Assembly: GCA_902560015.1 (NCBI GenBank)
Contig: CACEKA010000004.1
Location: forward strand, 1-64,000
Length of the DNA stretch: 64,000 nt
Direction: 5' to 3'
Source of the DNA: an uncultured Pelagibacteraceae bacterium
GTDB lineage: Bacteria; Pseudomonadota; Alphaproteobacteria; Pelagibacterales; Pelagibacteraceae
Part shown: one piece after another, positions 26,362 to 34,820 of the stretch
How positions within the stretch are numbered: the first letter of the stretch is position 1
How the letters are laid out: every line of letters starts with the position of its first letter
The notes under the pieces: generated by a model
The model's input: only the letters and a program-made list of their open reading frames with translations
The model's database searches: none
Told to the model about the DNA's origin: nothing
Program-made: the position numbers and the translations under genes

Positions 26362-27033
26362 GTGAGCTATTTTGCATTTTTGTCTGAACATGGTCCAACC
26401 ATGTTACTGGGGACTGTTACAACAATTAAAGTGTTAATTTGTGCAACTATTCTTTATGTGATTATTTCATTAATTTTTGGATTAATGCGTTTATCAAAAA
26501 ATCCAATCATTCAAGGAACAGCAACAGTTTATATTGAATTTTTTAGAGGGACATCTTTATTAGTTCAATTATTTTGGTTTTATTATGTGTTACCTTTTTT
26601 TGGCTTAACGCTTGAAGCTTTTACAGCAGGAGTTGTTGCAATAGGTATGAATTTTGGAGCTTATGGAGCAGAGATTGTTAGAGGTGGAGTTTTAGCAGTT
26701 CCAAAAGGACAGTGGGAAGGGGCTTTTGCTCTTAACTTTACCCCCGCTAAAAGAATGAGAAAAATAATTATACCTCAAATATTTCCAATTATATTACCAC
26801 CTGCTGCAAATTTGACAGTAGAACTTTTAAAAGCAACAGCGTTAGTTGCTTTAGTAACAGTAGTTGACTTAACATTCGAAGCTAAACAAATAAATTCTAT
26901 TACTTGGCTTTCAGCTCAATGTTTTGGAACTGCACTTTTGATTTATTATATAATTTCAAGATTTTTTCTTGTTCCATTTTTACGTTGGTTGGAAGTTTTA
27001 GCTGCAAGAAAAGTTGGAAAGGAAATAAAATAA
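26362..27033 (+). CDS. ehuC: Ectoine-type ABC transporter permease (EhuC-like)
   Basis: This is a 223-residue permease of the HisM/EhuC family, with membrane segments and the EAA loop WEGAFALNFT near residues 118-127, plus the motif EFFRGTSLLVQLFW. The start codon is GTG at 26362, after the attenuator. The following permease starts one base after its stop. It is presumed to form a heterodimeric channel with the next gene product. Confidence 0.83.
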   Translation: MSYFAFLSEHGPTMLLGTVTTIKVLICATILYVIISLIFGLMRLSKNPIIQGTATVYIEFFRGTSLLVQLFWFYYVLPFFGLTLEAFTAGVVAIGMNFGAYGAEIVRGGVLAVPKGQWEGAFALNFTPAKRMRKIIIPQIFPIILPPAANLTVELLKATALVALVTVVDLTFEAKQINSITWLSAQCFGTALLIYYIISRFFLVPFLRWLEVLAARKVGKEIK

Positions 27034-27034
27034 A

Positions 27035-27721
27035 ATGAATGCAGAATGGAGATGGGATTTTGCAATTGAGATATTACCTCAGATGTTATGGGCAACTCTT
27101 AATACAATTTTAGCTGCTGGAATTGGTTATGCTATTGCAGCAATTGTTGGTTTGTTATTTTTATTAGGTCAAAGAACTCCAATAAAGATAGTTAATATGA
27201 TCAATAGAGAAATTGTTGAATTTATTAGGTCAACACCTTTACTTATTCAATTATTCTTTGTTTATTTCGTGCTACCTCAATTTGGTATTACTTTATCTGC
27301 ATGGGTATGTGGAATGATAACAATTGGTCTACATTTTGGAACTTATTTGTCAGAAGTTTACAGGGGAGCATTGGAGGGTGTACCTAAATCTCAATGGGAA
27401 GCATGTAGAGCTTTAAATTTTTCAACATTTTATACTTATAGAAAAATTGTTTTACCTCAGGCATTTCCAATAGCTATTCCAGGAATGGGAAATTATTTAG
27501 TAGGAATTTTCAAAGACACTCCATTATTATCAACCATAGGTGTCGCAGAACTATTTCATGCAGCAACTGCTGTTGGAGGTTATCACTACCGTTATTTAGA
27601 ACCATATACTATAGTAGGATTAATATTTTTAATGTTATCAATTCCTGCAGCAATATGGATTAGAAAAATTGAAAAAAATGTTAATTTAGCGCAAGGAAAA
27701 ATAAAAAAAGAGCAACTTTAA
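27035..27721 (+). CDS. ehuD: Ectoine-type ABC transporter permease (EhuD-like)
   Basis: This 228-residue permease has the EAA loop WEACRALNFS and the family motif EFIRSTPLLIQLFF. It pairs with the permease at 26362 and is followed after one base by the ATPase gene. Length and topology fit the EhuD/GlnP group. Confidence 0.83.
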   Translation: MNAEWRWDFAIEILPQMLWATLNTILAAGIGYAIAAIVGLLFLLGQRTPIKIVNMINREIVEFIRSTPLLIQLFFVYFVLPQFGITLSAWVCGMITIGLHFGTYLSEVYRGALEGVPKSQWEACRALNFSTFYTYRKIVLPQAFPIAIPGMGNYLVGIFKDTPLLSTIGVAELFHAATAVGGYHYRYLEPYTIVGLIFLMLSIPAAIWIRKIEKNVNLAQGKIKKEQL

Positions 27722-27722
27722 T

Positions 27723-28511
27723 ATGGAAAAAAATTCATCAGATATCATAGTTAATTTTTCAGATGTTACTAAACAATATGGTGATCTAGTTGTTTTAGAT
27801 AAATTAAACTTAGAAATTAAGAAAAATGAGATGGTGTCCATAATTGGTCCATCTGGTTCTGGAAAAACTACTGTCTTAAGAGTTTTGATGACTTTAGAAA
27901 AAATTAATCAAGGAGTTATACATCTCGAAAACGAACCTTTGACTCATATGGAAGTTAATGGCCAATTAGTTGGGGCTAGTGAAAAATATTTAAGGGAGAG
28001 AAGATCTAAAATAGGAATGGTATTTCAGCAATTTAATCTTTTTCCTCATATGACAGCTTTACAAAACTGTGTTGAAGCGCCAGTAGAAGTTTTGGGTATG
28101 AAAAAAGATGAAGCAGAGCAAAGAGCACTTGATTTATTAGAATTAGTTGGCTTATCTGATAAAAAAGATGAGCACCCAAGTAGACTTTCAGGAGGTCAGC
28201 AACAACGGGTTGCAATTGCAAGAGCATTAGCAATGAGACCCAAAGTTATGTTATTAGACGAAATCACATCAGCATTAGATCCAGAAGTAGTAGGTGAAGT
28301 TTTAAATGTAATAAGATCTTTAAACAAAGAACATAATTTAACAATGATTATGGTGACTCACCAAATGGGATTTGCACGAGAAATATCAGATAGAGTATGC
28401 TTTTTTAATGAGGGTAAAATATTTGAGCAAGGTCCACCAGAACAATTATTTGGCAATCCACAAAACGAAAGAACTAAGCAATTTTTACACGCTGTTTTAG
28501 ATGCGAATTAA
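27723..28511 (+). CDS. ehuA: Ectoine-type ABC transporter ATP-binding protein (EhuA-like)
   Basis: This 262-residue ATPase has Walker A GPSGSGKTT, signature LSGGQQQR and Walker B MLLDEITSALDP. An insertion between Walker A and the Q-loop (THMEVNGQLVGASEKYL) is seen in EhuA and HisP-type proteins. It is the last gene of the four-gene operon. Substrate specificity is inherited from the binding protein. Confidence 0.85.
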   Translation: MEKNSSDIIVNFSDVTKQYGDLVVLDKLNLEIKKNEMVSIIGPSGSGKTTVLRVLMTLEKINQGVIHLENEPLTHMEVNGQLVGASEKYLRERRSKIGMVFQQFNLFPHMTALQNCVEAPVEVLGMKKDEAEQRALDLLELVGLSDKKDEHPSRLSGGQQQRVAIARALAMRPKVMLLDEITSALDPEVVGEVLNVIRSLNKEHNLTMIMVTHQMGFAREISDRVCFFNEGKIFEQGPPEQLFGNPQNERTKQFLHAVLDAN

Positions 28512-28528
28512 AAAATCACTTTAGATTA

Positions 28529-28627
28529 TTAATTACCAAGTAATTTGTATAAAGAAGTCAAAATACCGTTACCTGACAATTCTATTGCTAAGACAATAAC
28601 AACGATTAGTATTAATTTTTTATCCAT
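28529..28627 (-). CDS. Tiny membrane ORF, 32 residues
   Basis: A 32-codon frame begins MDKKLILIVVIVLAIELSGN, has one predicted membrane helix and a short soluble tail. Its ATG lies inside the 3' end of the preceding 41-codon ORF, which would couple them. I do not recognise it. It lies on the same strand and downstream of the DksA-like gene. The hydrophobic N-terminal run and tight overlap argue for a real gene, but AT-rich DNA often encodes Ile/Leu-rich frames by chance. Confidence 0.4.
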   Translation of the reverse strand: MDKKLILIVVIVLAIELSGNGILTSLYKLLGN

Positions 28628-28737
28628 CTAGTAAACAAATATAATAACAGAATTATCCAAATGATAGGATAATAAATATAGATATGTTTTTTAGCAAAAA
28701 GAAATGAAATTGAATTTTGTTTAGGTTTTTTTTTCAC
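28612..28737 (-). CDS. Small membrane ORF, 41 residues
   Basis: This is a GTG-initiated 41-codon frame with a basic N-terminus (MKKKPKQNS) and one hydrophobic segment (YYPIIWIILLLYLFTRW). It begins five bases after the DksA-like stop and overlaps the next tiny ORF by 16 bp. No Shine-Dalgarno sequence is obvious and I recognise no family. It would be a single-pass inner-membrane protein if translated. Confidence 0.4.
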   Translation of the reverse strand: MKKKPKQNSISFLFAKKHIYIYYPIIWIILLLYLFTRWIKN

Positions 28738-28742
28738 TTTTT

Positions 28743-29306
28743 TTAATCATCTGCATGAACTTTTTCATTTTTTTCATGCTTTTCTTGTGCAGCAATTGTA
28801 TATTTTGCAACAGGTCTTGCCATTAATCTTTTTAATCCAATTGGCTCTGCAGTATCTAGACAATAACCATAAATATCTTCTCTAATTCTTGCTAAGGCTT
28901 TATCAATTTCTGAAATCAATTTAATTTGTCTGTTAATTGCTTTCATTTCTACATTTTTATCTGTGTATGAACTCGCTTGATCCACCACATCTGCTGAGAT
29001 ACTATTATCATCCATACTACCATTATAAAGCGCTTCATTATTAGCCTTAACTAATTCTTTTTTCCATTCAGTTAATTTCATTCTAAAAAAAACTTTATGC
29101 TTCTCACACATATACTTTTCAGTATCTTTTGGAATATACGTTTTTGAAATTTTGATAGGTCCCTTAGCAACTATTTTTGTTTTACTTACAGCTTTAGCTT
29201 TTGGTTTTGAAACCTTAGCTTTTGGTTTTGAAACCTTAGCTTTTGGTTTTGAAACTGTAGTTTTTGCTTTTGAAACTTTTTTTTTAGTTTTAACAGTCTT
29301 TGGCAT
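28743..29306 (-). CDS. dksA: DksA/TraR-family RNA polymerase-binding regulator
   Basis: This 187-residue protein has a DksA coiled-coil and zinc-finger-like C-terminus (DIYGYCLDTAEPIGLKRLMARP) that binds the RNA polymerase secondary channel and mediates the stringent response. Only the first of the four zinc-finger cysteines remains, as in other alphaproteobacterial DksA proteins. The first 50 residues are an unusual Lys/Ala/Pro/Val tail built from a seven-residue repeat (KAKVSKP), likely disordered and basic, perhaps nucleic-acid binding. Two tiny membrane ORFs may follow in the same transcript. Confidence 0.85.
   Translation of the reverse strand: MPKTVKTKKKVSKAKTTVSKPKAKVSKPKAKVSKPKAKAVSKTKIVAKGPIKISKTYIPKDTEKYMCEKHKVFFRMKLTEWKKELVKANNEALYNGSMDDNSISADVVDQASSYTDKNVEMKAINRQIKLISEIDKALARIREDIYGYCLDTAEPIGLKRLMARPVAKYTIAAQEKHEKNEKVHADD
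29194..29256 (-). repeat. 21-bp tandem repeat, three units
   Basis: Three head-to-tail 21-bp units (29194-29214, 29215-29235, 29236-29256; the last differs at one base) lie inside the dksA-like gene and encode the KAKVSKP repeat. The length is a multiple of three, so unit number could vary without a frameshift. Confidence 0.9.
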
Positions 29307-29384
29307 AGTTAAAATTTGAATTTACGGAGTATATTCAGCAAATTAGGGGTGTCAAGCAAGCTTAATTAATATAAATATTTATAA

Positions 29385-30707
29385 ATGACTAATTATACTA
29401 AGAATATAAATAATGTTTTTTATATTTTTATTACAGCTCACTTAATTTTTTGGACATTAGTTCCATCTTTAACAAATAATAATTTACCACTCGATACTAT
29501 TGAGGCTTTAGCGTGGGGAAGTAACCTAGATTGGGGTTTTAACAAACATCCTCCAATGAGTGCTTTTTTTCCAGAATTATTTTATCAAATTTTTGGCGCT
29601 CAAGACTGGGCTTATTATCTGCTTAGCCAAATTTTTGTAATTATCTCTTTTTACTACGTTTTTAAATTTTCAAAAGAAATTTTAAAAAATAATTTATTAA
29701 GTTTAATCTCAGTTTTATTAATTGAGTCTATATATTTTTATAATTTTACGACACCTGAATTTAATGTAAATGTATGTCAATTACCATTTTGGTCGTTAAC
29801 AGTATATTTTTCATGGAAAATTTTTAATAGCAAAGAAATAAAATTTTTAGATTGTTTTTTAGTTGGATTATTTGCAGCAATTGGATTTTTATCGAAATAT
29901 TTATTTGTTTATCTTTTGGCTTCAATAGATCTTTTATTTATTTATTTAATTTTTATTAAAAAAGAAAGAAAGTTTGATTTTAAATATTTAATAACTGTAG
30001 AAGTATTTCTAATTGTATTAGTGCCCCACTTAATTTGGTTAAATAATAATGAATTTATTACTATAACTTATGGACTTGCTAGAACTGGATTAGAACAATC
30101 TGGTTTAATTGATCATATAAAATATCCAATAATTTTACTTGCTAAACAAATTGGAATTTTAATTCCATTTATATTTTTAATCTTACTATTAGTTAAAAAA
30201 GTAAAAACAAAATTTGATTTAAAAGATAAGAAATTACTTTTCCTAATAGCAATTAATTTTTTACCCATTATTTTAATGTTTTTAACTTCTATAATTACTG
30301 GTTCAAAAATTAGAACAATGTGGATGACACCATTTTATTTATTTTTTGGAACTCTTTTTGTTTATTTGTTGAAAGATCAAATTAATATTAAGAAGTTAAA
30401 GTCATTTATGTTTGGATTTATTTTTTTATTTTTTTTATCTCCTATGCTTTACGCTTACGTTTCAATTACAAAAGAAGACAAAAGAACTGATTATCCTGGG
30501 AAAGGAATTGCTATTAAAACTCAATATTCTTGGAATCAACAATTTAGCTCGACAATAAATGTTGTCATGGGTGATGAATGGAATGCTGGTAATTTATCTT
30601 ATCATCTAAAATCTAGACCAAAATGGATAGGAACTGTTGATAGAAATGAGCTTGATCAATTGAAAGATTACATGTGTCTTGATAGTGTATGTGTTGGATC
30701 AAGATAA
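29385..30707 (+). CDS. GT39/ArnT-like membrane glycosyltransferase
   Basis: This 440-residue multi-spanning protein has the N-terminal loop pattern of PMT/ArnT-like transferases: LDTIEALAWGSNLDWGFNKHPP, with the acidic pair in the first periplasmic loop. Such enzymes move a sugar from a polyprenyl-phosphate donor onto a periplasmic acceptor (lipid A, protein or polysaccharide). The C-terminal soluble part is short. It starts the plus-strand cluster that runs to 34760 and is three bases from a GT2 gene likely to make its lipid-linked donor. Confidence 0.8.
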   Translation: MTNYTKNINNVFYIFITAHLIFWTLVPSLTNNNLPLDTIEALAWGSNLDWGFNKHPPMSAFFPELFYQIFGAQDWAYYLLSQIFVIISFYYVFKFSKEILKNNLLSLISVLLIESIYFYNFTTPEFNVNVCQLPFWSLTVYFSWKIFNSKEIKFLDCFLVGLFAAIGFLSKYLFVYLLASIDLLFIYLIFIKKERKFDFKYLITVEVFLIVLVPHLIWLNNNEFITITYGLARTGLEQSGLIDHIKYPIILLAKQIGILIPFIFLILLLVKKVKTKFDLKDKKLLFLIAINFLPIILMFLTSIITGSKIRTMWMTPFYLFFGTLFVYLLKDQINIKKLKSFMFGFIFLFFLSPMLYAYVSITKEDKRTDYPGKGIAIKTQYSWNQQFSSTINVVMGDEWNAGNLSYHLKSRPKWIGTVDRNELDQLKDYMCLDSVCVGSR

Positions 30708-30710
30708 CAT

Positions 30711-31583
30711 ATGAAAAAATACATAATTTTAATTCCAATTTATAATGATAGAGAGTCGTTAACTAAATTAATTGAAAATATAAATCTTGAATTAAAAGAT
30801 CTAAATTCAGAAGTATCAATAATGATTGTAAATGATGCTTCATCTCAACAAATAACAGATACGTATTCAAACGTTGAAAATATAAATTCTATAGAAATTA
30901 TTAATATGAAAGAAAATAGAGGTCACGCAAGATGTATTGCCTCAGGACTTAAATATATCTATGAAAATAAAGAATTTAATTATGTGATACCAATGGATGG
31001 AGATGGAGAGGACAGACCTGAAGAAGTTAAATATTTTATACAACTTGCAGAACAAACTGAAAATAAAACTATTGTTGGTGAACGAACTAAAAGGTTAGAA
31101 AGTTTTTTTTTTAAAACCTGTTATCAATTTCATAAAATTTTAACTTTAGGATTTACAGGTCAATCAATTAAGTTTGGTAACTTTACTTGTTTATCAAAAT
31201 CAACTGTTGAGAAAATGTTGAATGAAAAAGCTACTTGGAATAGTTTTTCTGGTTCCTTAAAAAAAATAGAAAAAGACTTATTATCAATGCCATCTATTAG
31301 AGGAAGAAGATATTTCGGTCCATCAAAGATGAGTTTTTTTAATTTATTAAAACACTCTCTTGCAATCATAAGTGTATTTAGAAAATCAGTTCTTATTCGT
31401 TCAGCTTTTTTTATAGTTTTTTATATTTTGCTCATAAAAAGTAATGCCTCTATTGTAACTTCACTACCTCTGGTTTTATTATTAATAATGATTTATTCGA
31501 TTTCTAATTTAGCTTTAAGAGAAAATATGGATGAGTTTGATAAATCTTTATTAAATATCCATGATATTGAAAAAATAAAATAA
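30711..31583 (+). CDS. GT2 glycosyltransferase (polyprenyl-phosphate sugar synthase-like)
   Basis: This 290-residue protein has a GT-A catalytic domain starting IILIPIYNDRESL, the nucleotide-sugar acidic motif PMDGDGED (about residues 94-101), and two C-terminal membrane segments. It resembles dolichol-phosphate mannosyltransferase/DpmI-type enzymes and would charge polyprenyl phosphate with a sugar for the GT39 enzyme. Its stop overlaps the ATG of the short secreted ORF (TAATG). Confidence 0.82.
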   Translation: MKKYIILIPIYNDRESLTKLIENINLELKDLNSEVSIMIVNDASSQQITDTYSNVENINSIEIINMKENRGHARCIASGLKYIYENKEFNYVIPMDGDGEDRPEEVKYFIQLAEQTENKTIVGERTKRLESFFFKTCYQFHKILTLGFTGQSIKFGNFTCLSKSTVEKMLNEKATWNSFSGSLKKIEKDLLSMPSIRGRRYFGPSKMSFFNLLKHSLAIISVFRKSVLIRSAFFIVFYILLIKSNASIVTSLPLVLLLIMIYSISNLALRENMDEFDKSLLNIHDIEKIK

Positions 31584-31711
31584 TGAAAAAAATTTTAGTG
31601 ATCTTATTTGTTGGAGTTTTATTTTGTAATTTTAGTTTTGCAATTGATCTAAGCGAGTATTCTGCAGAAGAACAAAAACAATATAAAGAAATTAAGAAAT
31701 TAAGAAATTAA
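31583..31711 (+). CDS. Short secreted peptide, 42 residues
   Basis: A 42-codon frame begins with a clear signal peptide (MKKILVILFVGVLFCNFSFA) and would release a 22-residue charged peptide (IDLSEYSAEEQKQYKEIKK plus three residues). The ATG overlaps the GT2 stop by one base, and the next gene starts 14 bases after its stop. The signal sequence closely resembles that of the protein at 32655, so it may be a truncated relative or a small secreted factor. The 3' end lies in an AAGAAATT tandem repeat, where a slippage truncation could have happened. Confidence 0.55.
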   Translation: MKKILVILFVGVLFCNFSFAIDLSEYSAEEQKQYKEIKKLRN

Positions 31712-31725
31712 AAGAAAAAGGATAA

Positions 31726-32658
31726 ATGAAAATATTATTAATTATAATCTCTTTTTTTTTTATCAGTAACTCTAATGCTGAAACAACAGTTAAATTGCCC
31801 AAAGATACTGCTTCAGGTTTTAAAATATTAACTAAAAGTTTAACAGGCAAATATTTTAAAGATTATGGGGTGCAAGTTGTTAACAAAAAAGATAGTCATC
31901 CAGTAAGAGCAGGAAGCCAATCGATTAGATTTGAAGTTAGAGATGGAGATTGTGGACAAGATAAAGAGGGTGGTTGGAATGACTGTAAAGGTGATAGAGA
32001 ACGTCATGAACTTTCAATTAATAAAAAAGGTCAAAAAATGTCTAAAGGAGAATATTGGTTTTCATGGTCTTTATATTTTCCAAAAGAACATCAAAATCTT
32101 TGGCCTTTAAGTAATAATTACGGACAATTTCATCAACAAGGAGGACCACCTGTCTTTATGTTTAAGGAACTTATAGGTGGTTATTCAATTATAAGAACAA
32201 TTGGTGACGATGATTATGATGAAAGAAGACTAATCCGTAATGATGATATGAAAGGTAAATGGCACGATATTTTAATAAATGCCAAGTGGTCAAAAAAAGA
32301 TGATGGTTTTTTTAAATTATGGGTAAACGATAAACTTAAATATGATTACAATGGTCCAACTAAAACAGAAAAATATGTTTATCAAAAATTTGGAATTTAT
32401 AGCACTGGTATAACTAGATATATAAATCATAAAAATATAGATGTAATTGAAAAATGTTTTGAAGAAAAAGGAAATACTGATGATGAATATACAGCTTTTT
32501 ACACTTTAAAATCAAAAAAAATAAAACATGATATTTCAGTACAATTATACAATAAATGTAAATCTTTTTATAAACCAGTAAAAATACCAACAAGAGTTGT
32601 TTATTTTGATGAAGTTAGAAAAAGTAAAAAAAAGAAAAAAGTAGGAGTATTTGAATGA
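31726..32658 (+). CDS. Secreted polysaccharide-lyase-like protein A
   Basis: This 310-residue exported protein has a signal peptide ending SNA near residue 18. The core resembles the Polysacc_lyase/heparin-lyase-I jelly-roll family: SIRFEVRDGDCG, a RERHEL motif, GEYWFSWSLYFPK, GQFHQQGGPP and KWHDILINAKW. The family binds and cleaves acidic polysaccharides by beta-elimination, though catalysis here is unproven. A basic C-terminus (KSKKKKK) may bind a polyanion. It overlaps the paralogue at 32655 by 4 bp. Confidence 0.7.
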   Translation: MKILLIIISFFFISNSNAETTVKLPKDTASGFKILTKSLTGKYFKDYGVQVVNKKDSHPVRAGSQSIRFEVRDGDCGQDKEGGWNDCKGDRERHELSINKKGQKMSKGEYWFSWSLYFPKEHQNLWPLSNNYGQFHQQGGPPVFMFKELIGGYSIIRTIGDDDYDERRLIRNDDMKGKWHDILINAKWSKKDDGFFKLWVNDKLKYDYNGPTKTEKYVYQKFGIYSTGITRYINHKNIDVIEKCFEEKGNTDDEYTAFYTLKSKKIKHDISVQLYNKCKSFYKPVKIPTRVVYFDEVRKSKKKKKVGVFE

Positions 32659-33749
32659 AAAAAATTTTAGTTATTTTTTTAACATTATTTTTAATTCCAT
32701 CATTTTCGTTTGCAGATTTAAAAGAAATGAAAAAAATGATCATGAAATCTGAAAATTATAACTTAGGTCATAAAAAAGGAGACACAACTGTTAATGGCCT
32801 AAAACTTAAACCTCTAATTAATAAAGAAGCATATAAAAATGCGGTTAAAAAAAAATATGGTTGGTTAGACTATGGATTTAATATTGTACATGCAAAAGAT
32901 GGAGAACCAGTAAGATGGGGTAAAACTGCTCAAAGATTTGAATTACATATTGATGACTGTGGTTTTATATATAAAAATGGCAAGTACAGAGATTGTGTTA
33001 GAAATCCCCCGAAACATAGGTTTGAAATTGGACAGGGACATAACGAAAAAAAGTCTTTGGGCTATAAACATAAACAAGAATATTGGTATACATTCTCATA
33101 TTATCTTCCAAAAGATTTTGAAATTACAAGAGATGGTCTAACAGTTTTTCAGTTTCATTCTGATCAAGGACCATATCCACCAATATTCAATATTAGGATT
33201 ACAAATTTTCAAGGTTTATCAGTTGATATTGGTTCTTCTGCAGGTGCTTTTAATGATGATACAAATGGATGTGATGGAGGTGTAAAATTTAAAGTAAATG
33301 TTTGTGACGCAGTTTTATTAAAATGGACACTCATTAAACCTTTCCCTAGTCAAATAAAAAAATTAGCAGGCAAATGGACTGACTTTATAATTCATGCCAA
33401 ATGGGATAGTAGACCTTCTGATCATGAAAAGAACGAGGGACTTTTCGAAGTATTTATGGATGGTAAAAAGTATGTTCACTATGAGGGTCAAACAGCATGG
33501 AATATAGGAAGAGCAGTATTACAATATGGAATTTATGAAAAAAAAATACCACCAACTAGTGGTAAAATTTATCGTAGTTTTAAATACGAAGATTTAAAAT
33601 CTATTCCAACAATTGTATATTATGATGAGATTTGGGCTAAAAAAAAATGTGAAAAGCTTGATCTAAAAAGATTGGGCTATTCATGTAAATTACTTAATGA
33701 GCAATCTGATAAAATTACTCCACCAGATCGTAAAGAAATTAATAGTTAG
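32655..33749 (+). CDS. Secreted polysaccharide-lyase-like protein B
   Basis: This 364-residue paralogue of the previous gene has signal peptide MKKILVIFLTLFLIPSFSFA and the same landmarks: PVRWGKTAQRFE, DCVRNPPKHRFE, EYWYTFSYYLPKD, FQFHSDQGPYPP and KWTDFIIHAKWD, then PTIVYYDEIW. It differs by an extra N-terminal 40 residues and cysteine-containing insertions (DDTNGCDG and VNVCDA), likely disulfide-bonded in the periplasm. The pair probably acts on different linkages of one glycan. The ATG overlaps the stop of A (ATGA). Confidence 0.7.
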   Translation: MKKILVIFLTLFLIPSFSFADLKEMKKMIMKSENYNLGHKKGDTTVNGLKLKPLINKEAYKNAVKKKYGWLDYGFNIVHAKDGEPVRWGKTAQRFELHIDDCGFIYKNGKYRDCVRNPPKHRFEIGQGHNEKKSLGYKHKQEYWYTFSYYLPKDFEITRDGLTVFQFHSDQGPYPPIFNIRITNFQGLSVDIGSSAGAFNDDTNGCDGGVKFKVNVCDAVLLKWTLIKPFPSQIKKLAGKWTDFIIHAKWDSRPSDHEKNEGLFEVFMDGKKYVHYEGQTAWNIGRAVLQYGIYEKKIPPTSGKIYRSFKYEDLKSIPTIVYYDEIWAKKKCEKLDLKRLGYSCKLLNEQSDKITPPDRKEINS

Positions 33750-34760
33750 ATGAAAAAATTTTTTTTTAATCTTTTAATCTTTTTTATTTTTTCGATAAAT
33801 TTTTCTTATTCCGAATCTAGATTTGGTGAATTAACCGAAATTAGAGATAAAAAAATGAGAGGTAAAGATGGTCAGTGGGTTAGACCTCATCCTGGACCAT
33901 TTATTTGGAATCATATTGAAAGTGAAAAAGGAAATTTCTTTTGGGAAGATGCTGATCAATATGTTGTTTATGCACAAGAGCATAATCAAACAATTTTAGC
34001 AACTATTTGGCCTCATGCCAATTGGGATCAAAAATCATGCAAAAGAAAAAAAGCTAAAAGTCCTTTTGGAAAACGTTTTACAAAATATTTAAGTAAACCT
34101 TGCTCAATGGAAGATTATAAAAATTTTCTTATAAAATTAGTGGATCGTTATGATGGAGATGGGTCAAATGATATGCCCGGATTAACTAAACCTATTAAAT
34201 ATTGGGACGTGATGAATGAGCCAGAGTTTAAAATGTTCTTTAAAGGAAGTAAGGAAGACTTTATTGAAATCTTTAATTTCTCATCAAAAGTAATCAAAGA
34301 TAAACAACCAGATGCAGTGATTGTTATGGCTGGTGCTGCAGGAATGTTTCCTGAAAATAAAAAATATTGGAAGTCAGTTTTACCAAAAATAAAGAATAAT
34401 TTTGATATTGCAAACATTCACCATATAAGCGGTCCAGATGGAAAGTGTGATAAAGAACTATGGGTGGATGAATTTGCAGCTTTATTAAAAAGTGTAGATG
34501 TAAATAAACCTATTTGGTTAACCGAAGCTATGACTTGTGGTGATCCAGTAAAAGCTTGGGTAAAAGCATTTTTAAATGGAGCTGAATTAATTATTGATGT
34601 TGGTGTAAATGCTCCAGGAAAAAAAATGAGCAAAAAAGGCAGAAAAAAATTAAATGAATTTATTTCTGAATATGATGGTTTTACATCAATAAAAAGTATT
34701 TCAAAAAAACAAGTAGAATTTACATATAGTGATGGTTCTAAAAAAATTTTAGATTTTTAA
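33750..34760 (+). CDS. Secreted glycoside hydrolase, clan GH-A-like
   Basis: This 336-residue exported protein has a signal peptide ending SYS (about residue 21) and a TIM-barrel hydrolase pattern. E157 in YWDVMNEPEF is the acid/base candidate following the conserved Asn; E259 in IWLTEAM is the nucleophile candidate; WNHIESEKGNFFWEDAD near residue 50 is typical of GH5/GH39/GH10 barrels. It starts directly at the stop of the lyase-like gene (no gap). Together the three secreted enzymes form a small glycan-processing set. The substrate cannot be named. Confidence 0.75.
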   Translation: MKKFFFNLLIFFIFSINFSYSESRFGELTEIRDKKMRGKDGQWVRPHPGPFIWNHIESEKGNFFWEDADQYVVYAQEHNQTILATIWPHANWDQKSCKRKKAKSPFGKRFTKYLSKPCSMEDYKNFLIKLVDRYDGDGSNDMPGLTKPIKYWDVMNEPEFKMFFKGSKEDFIEIFNFSSKVIKDKQPDAVIVMAGAAGMFPENKKYWKSVLPKIKNNFDIANIHHISGPDGKCDKELWVDEFAALLKSVDVNKPIWLTEAMTCGDPVKAWVKAFLNGAELIIDVGVNAPGKKMSKKGRKKLNEFISEYDGFTSIKSISKKQVEFTYSDGSKKILDF

Positions 34761-34777
34761 TTAACCATTTCTATTTA

Positions 34778-34806
34778 TTGACATTTAAATTATAAAAAAA
34801 TAACAT
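34778..34806 (+). promoter_or_regulatory. Orphan promoter with perfect -35
   Basis: TTGACA at 34778-34783, a 17-bp spacer and TAACAT at 34801-34806 make one of the best promoter matches in the window. It points into a 250-bp region with no plus-strand gene, directly ahead of the pseudoknot motif copy 2. The predicted start is near 34813. Confidence 0.6.
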
Positions 34807-34820
34807 CTTTATATCTGACA

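Noticed and set aside
29194-29256. Possible CRISPR-like repeat
   Set aside because: Three direct 21-bp units have no spacers between them and encode a peptide repeat in frame within the dksA-like gene.
32938-33141. 67-codon plus-strand ORF inside lyase-like gene B
   Set aside because: It is out of frame with a clear secreted protein, with biased, motif-free sequence.
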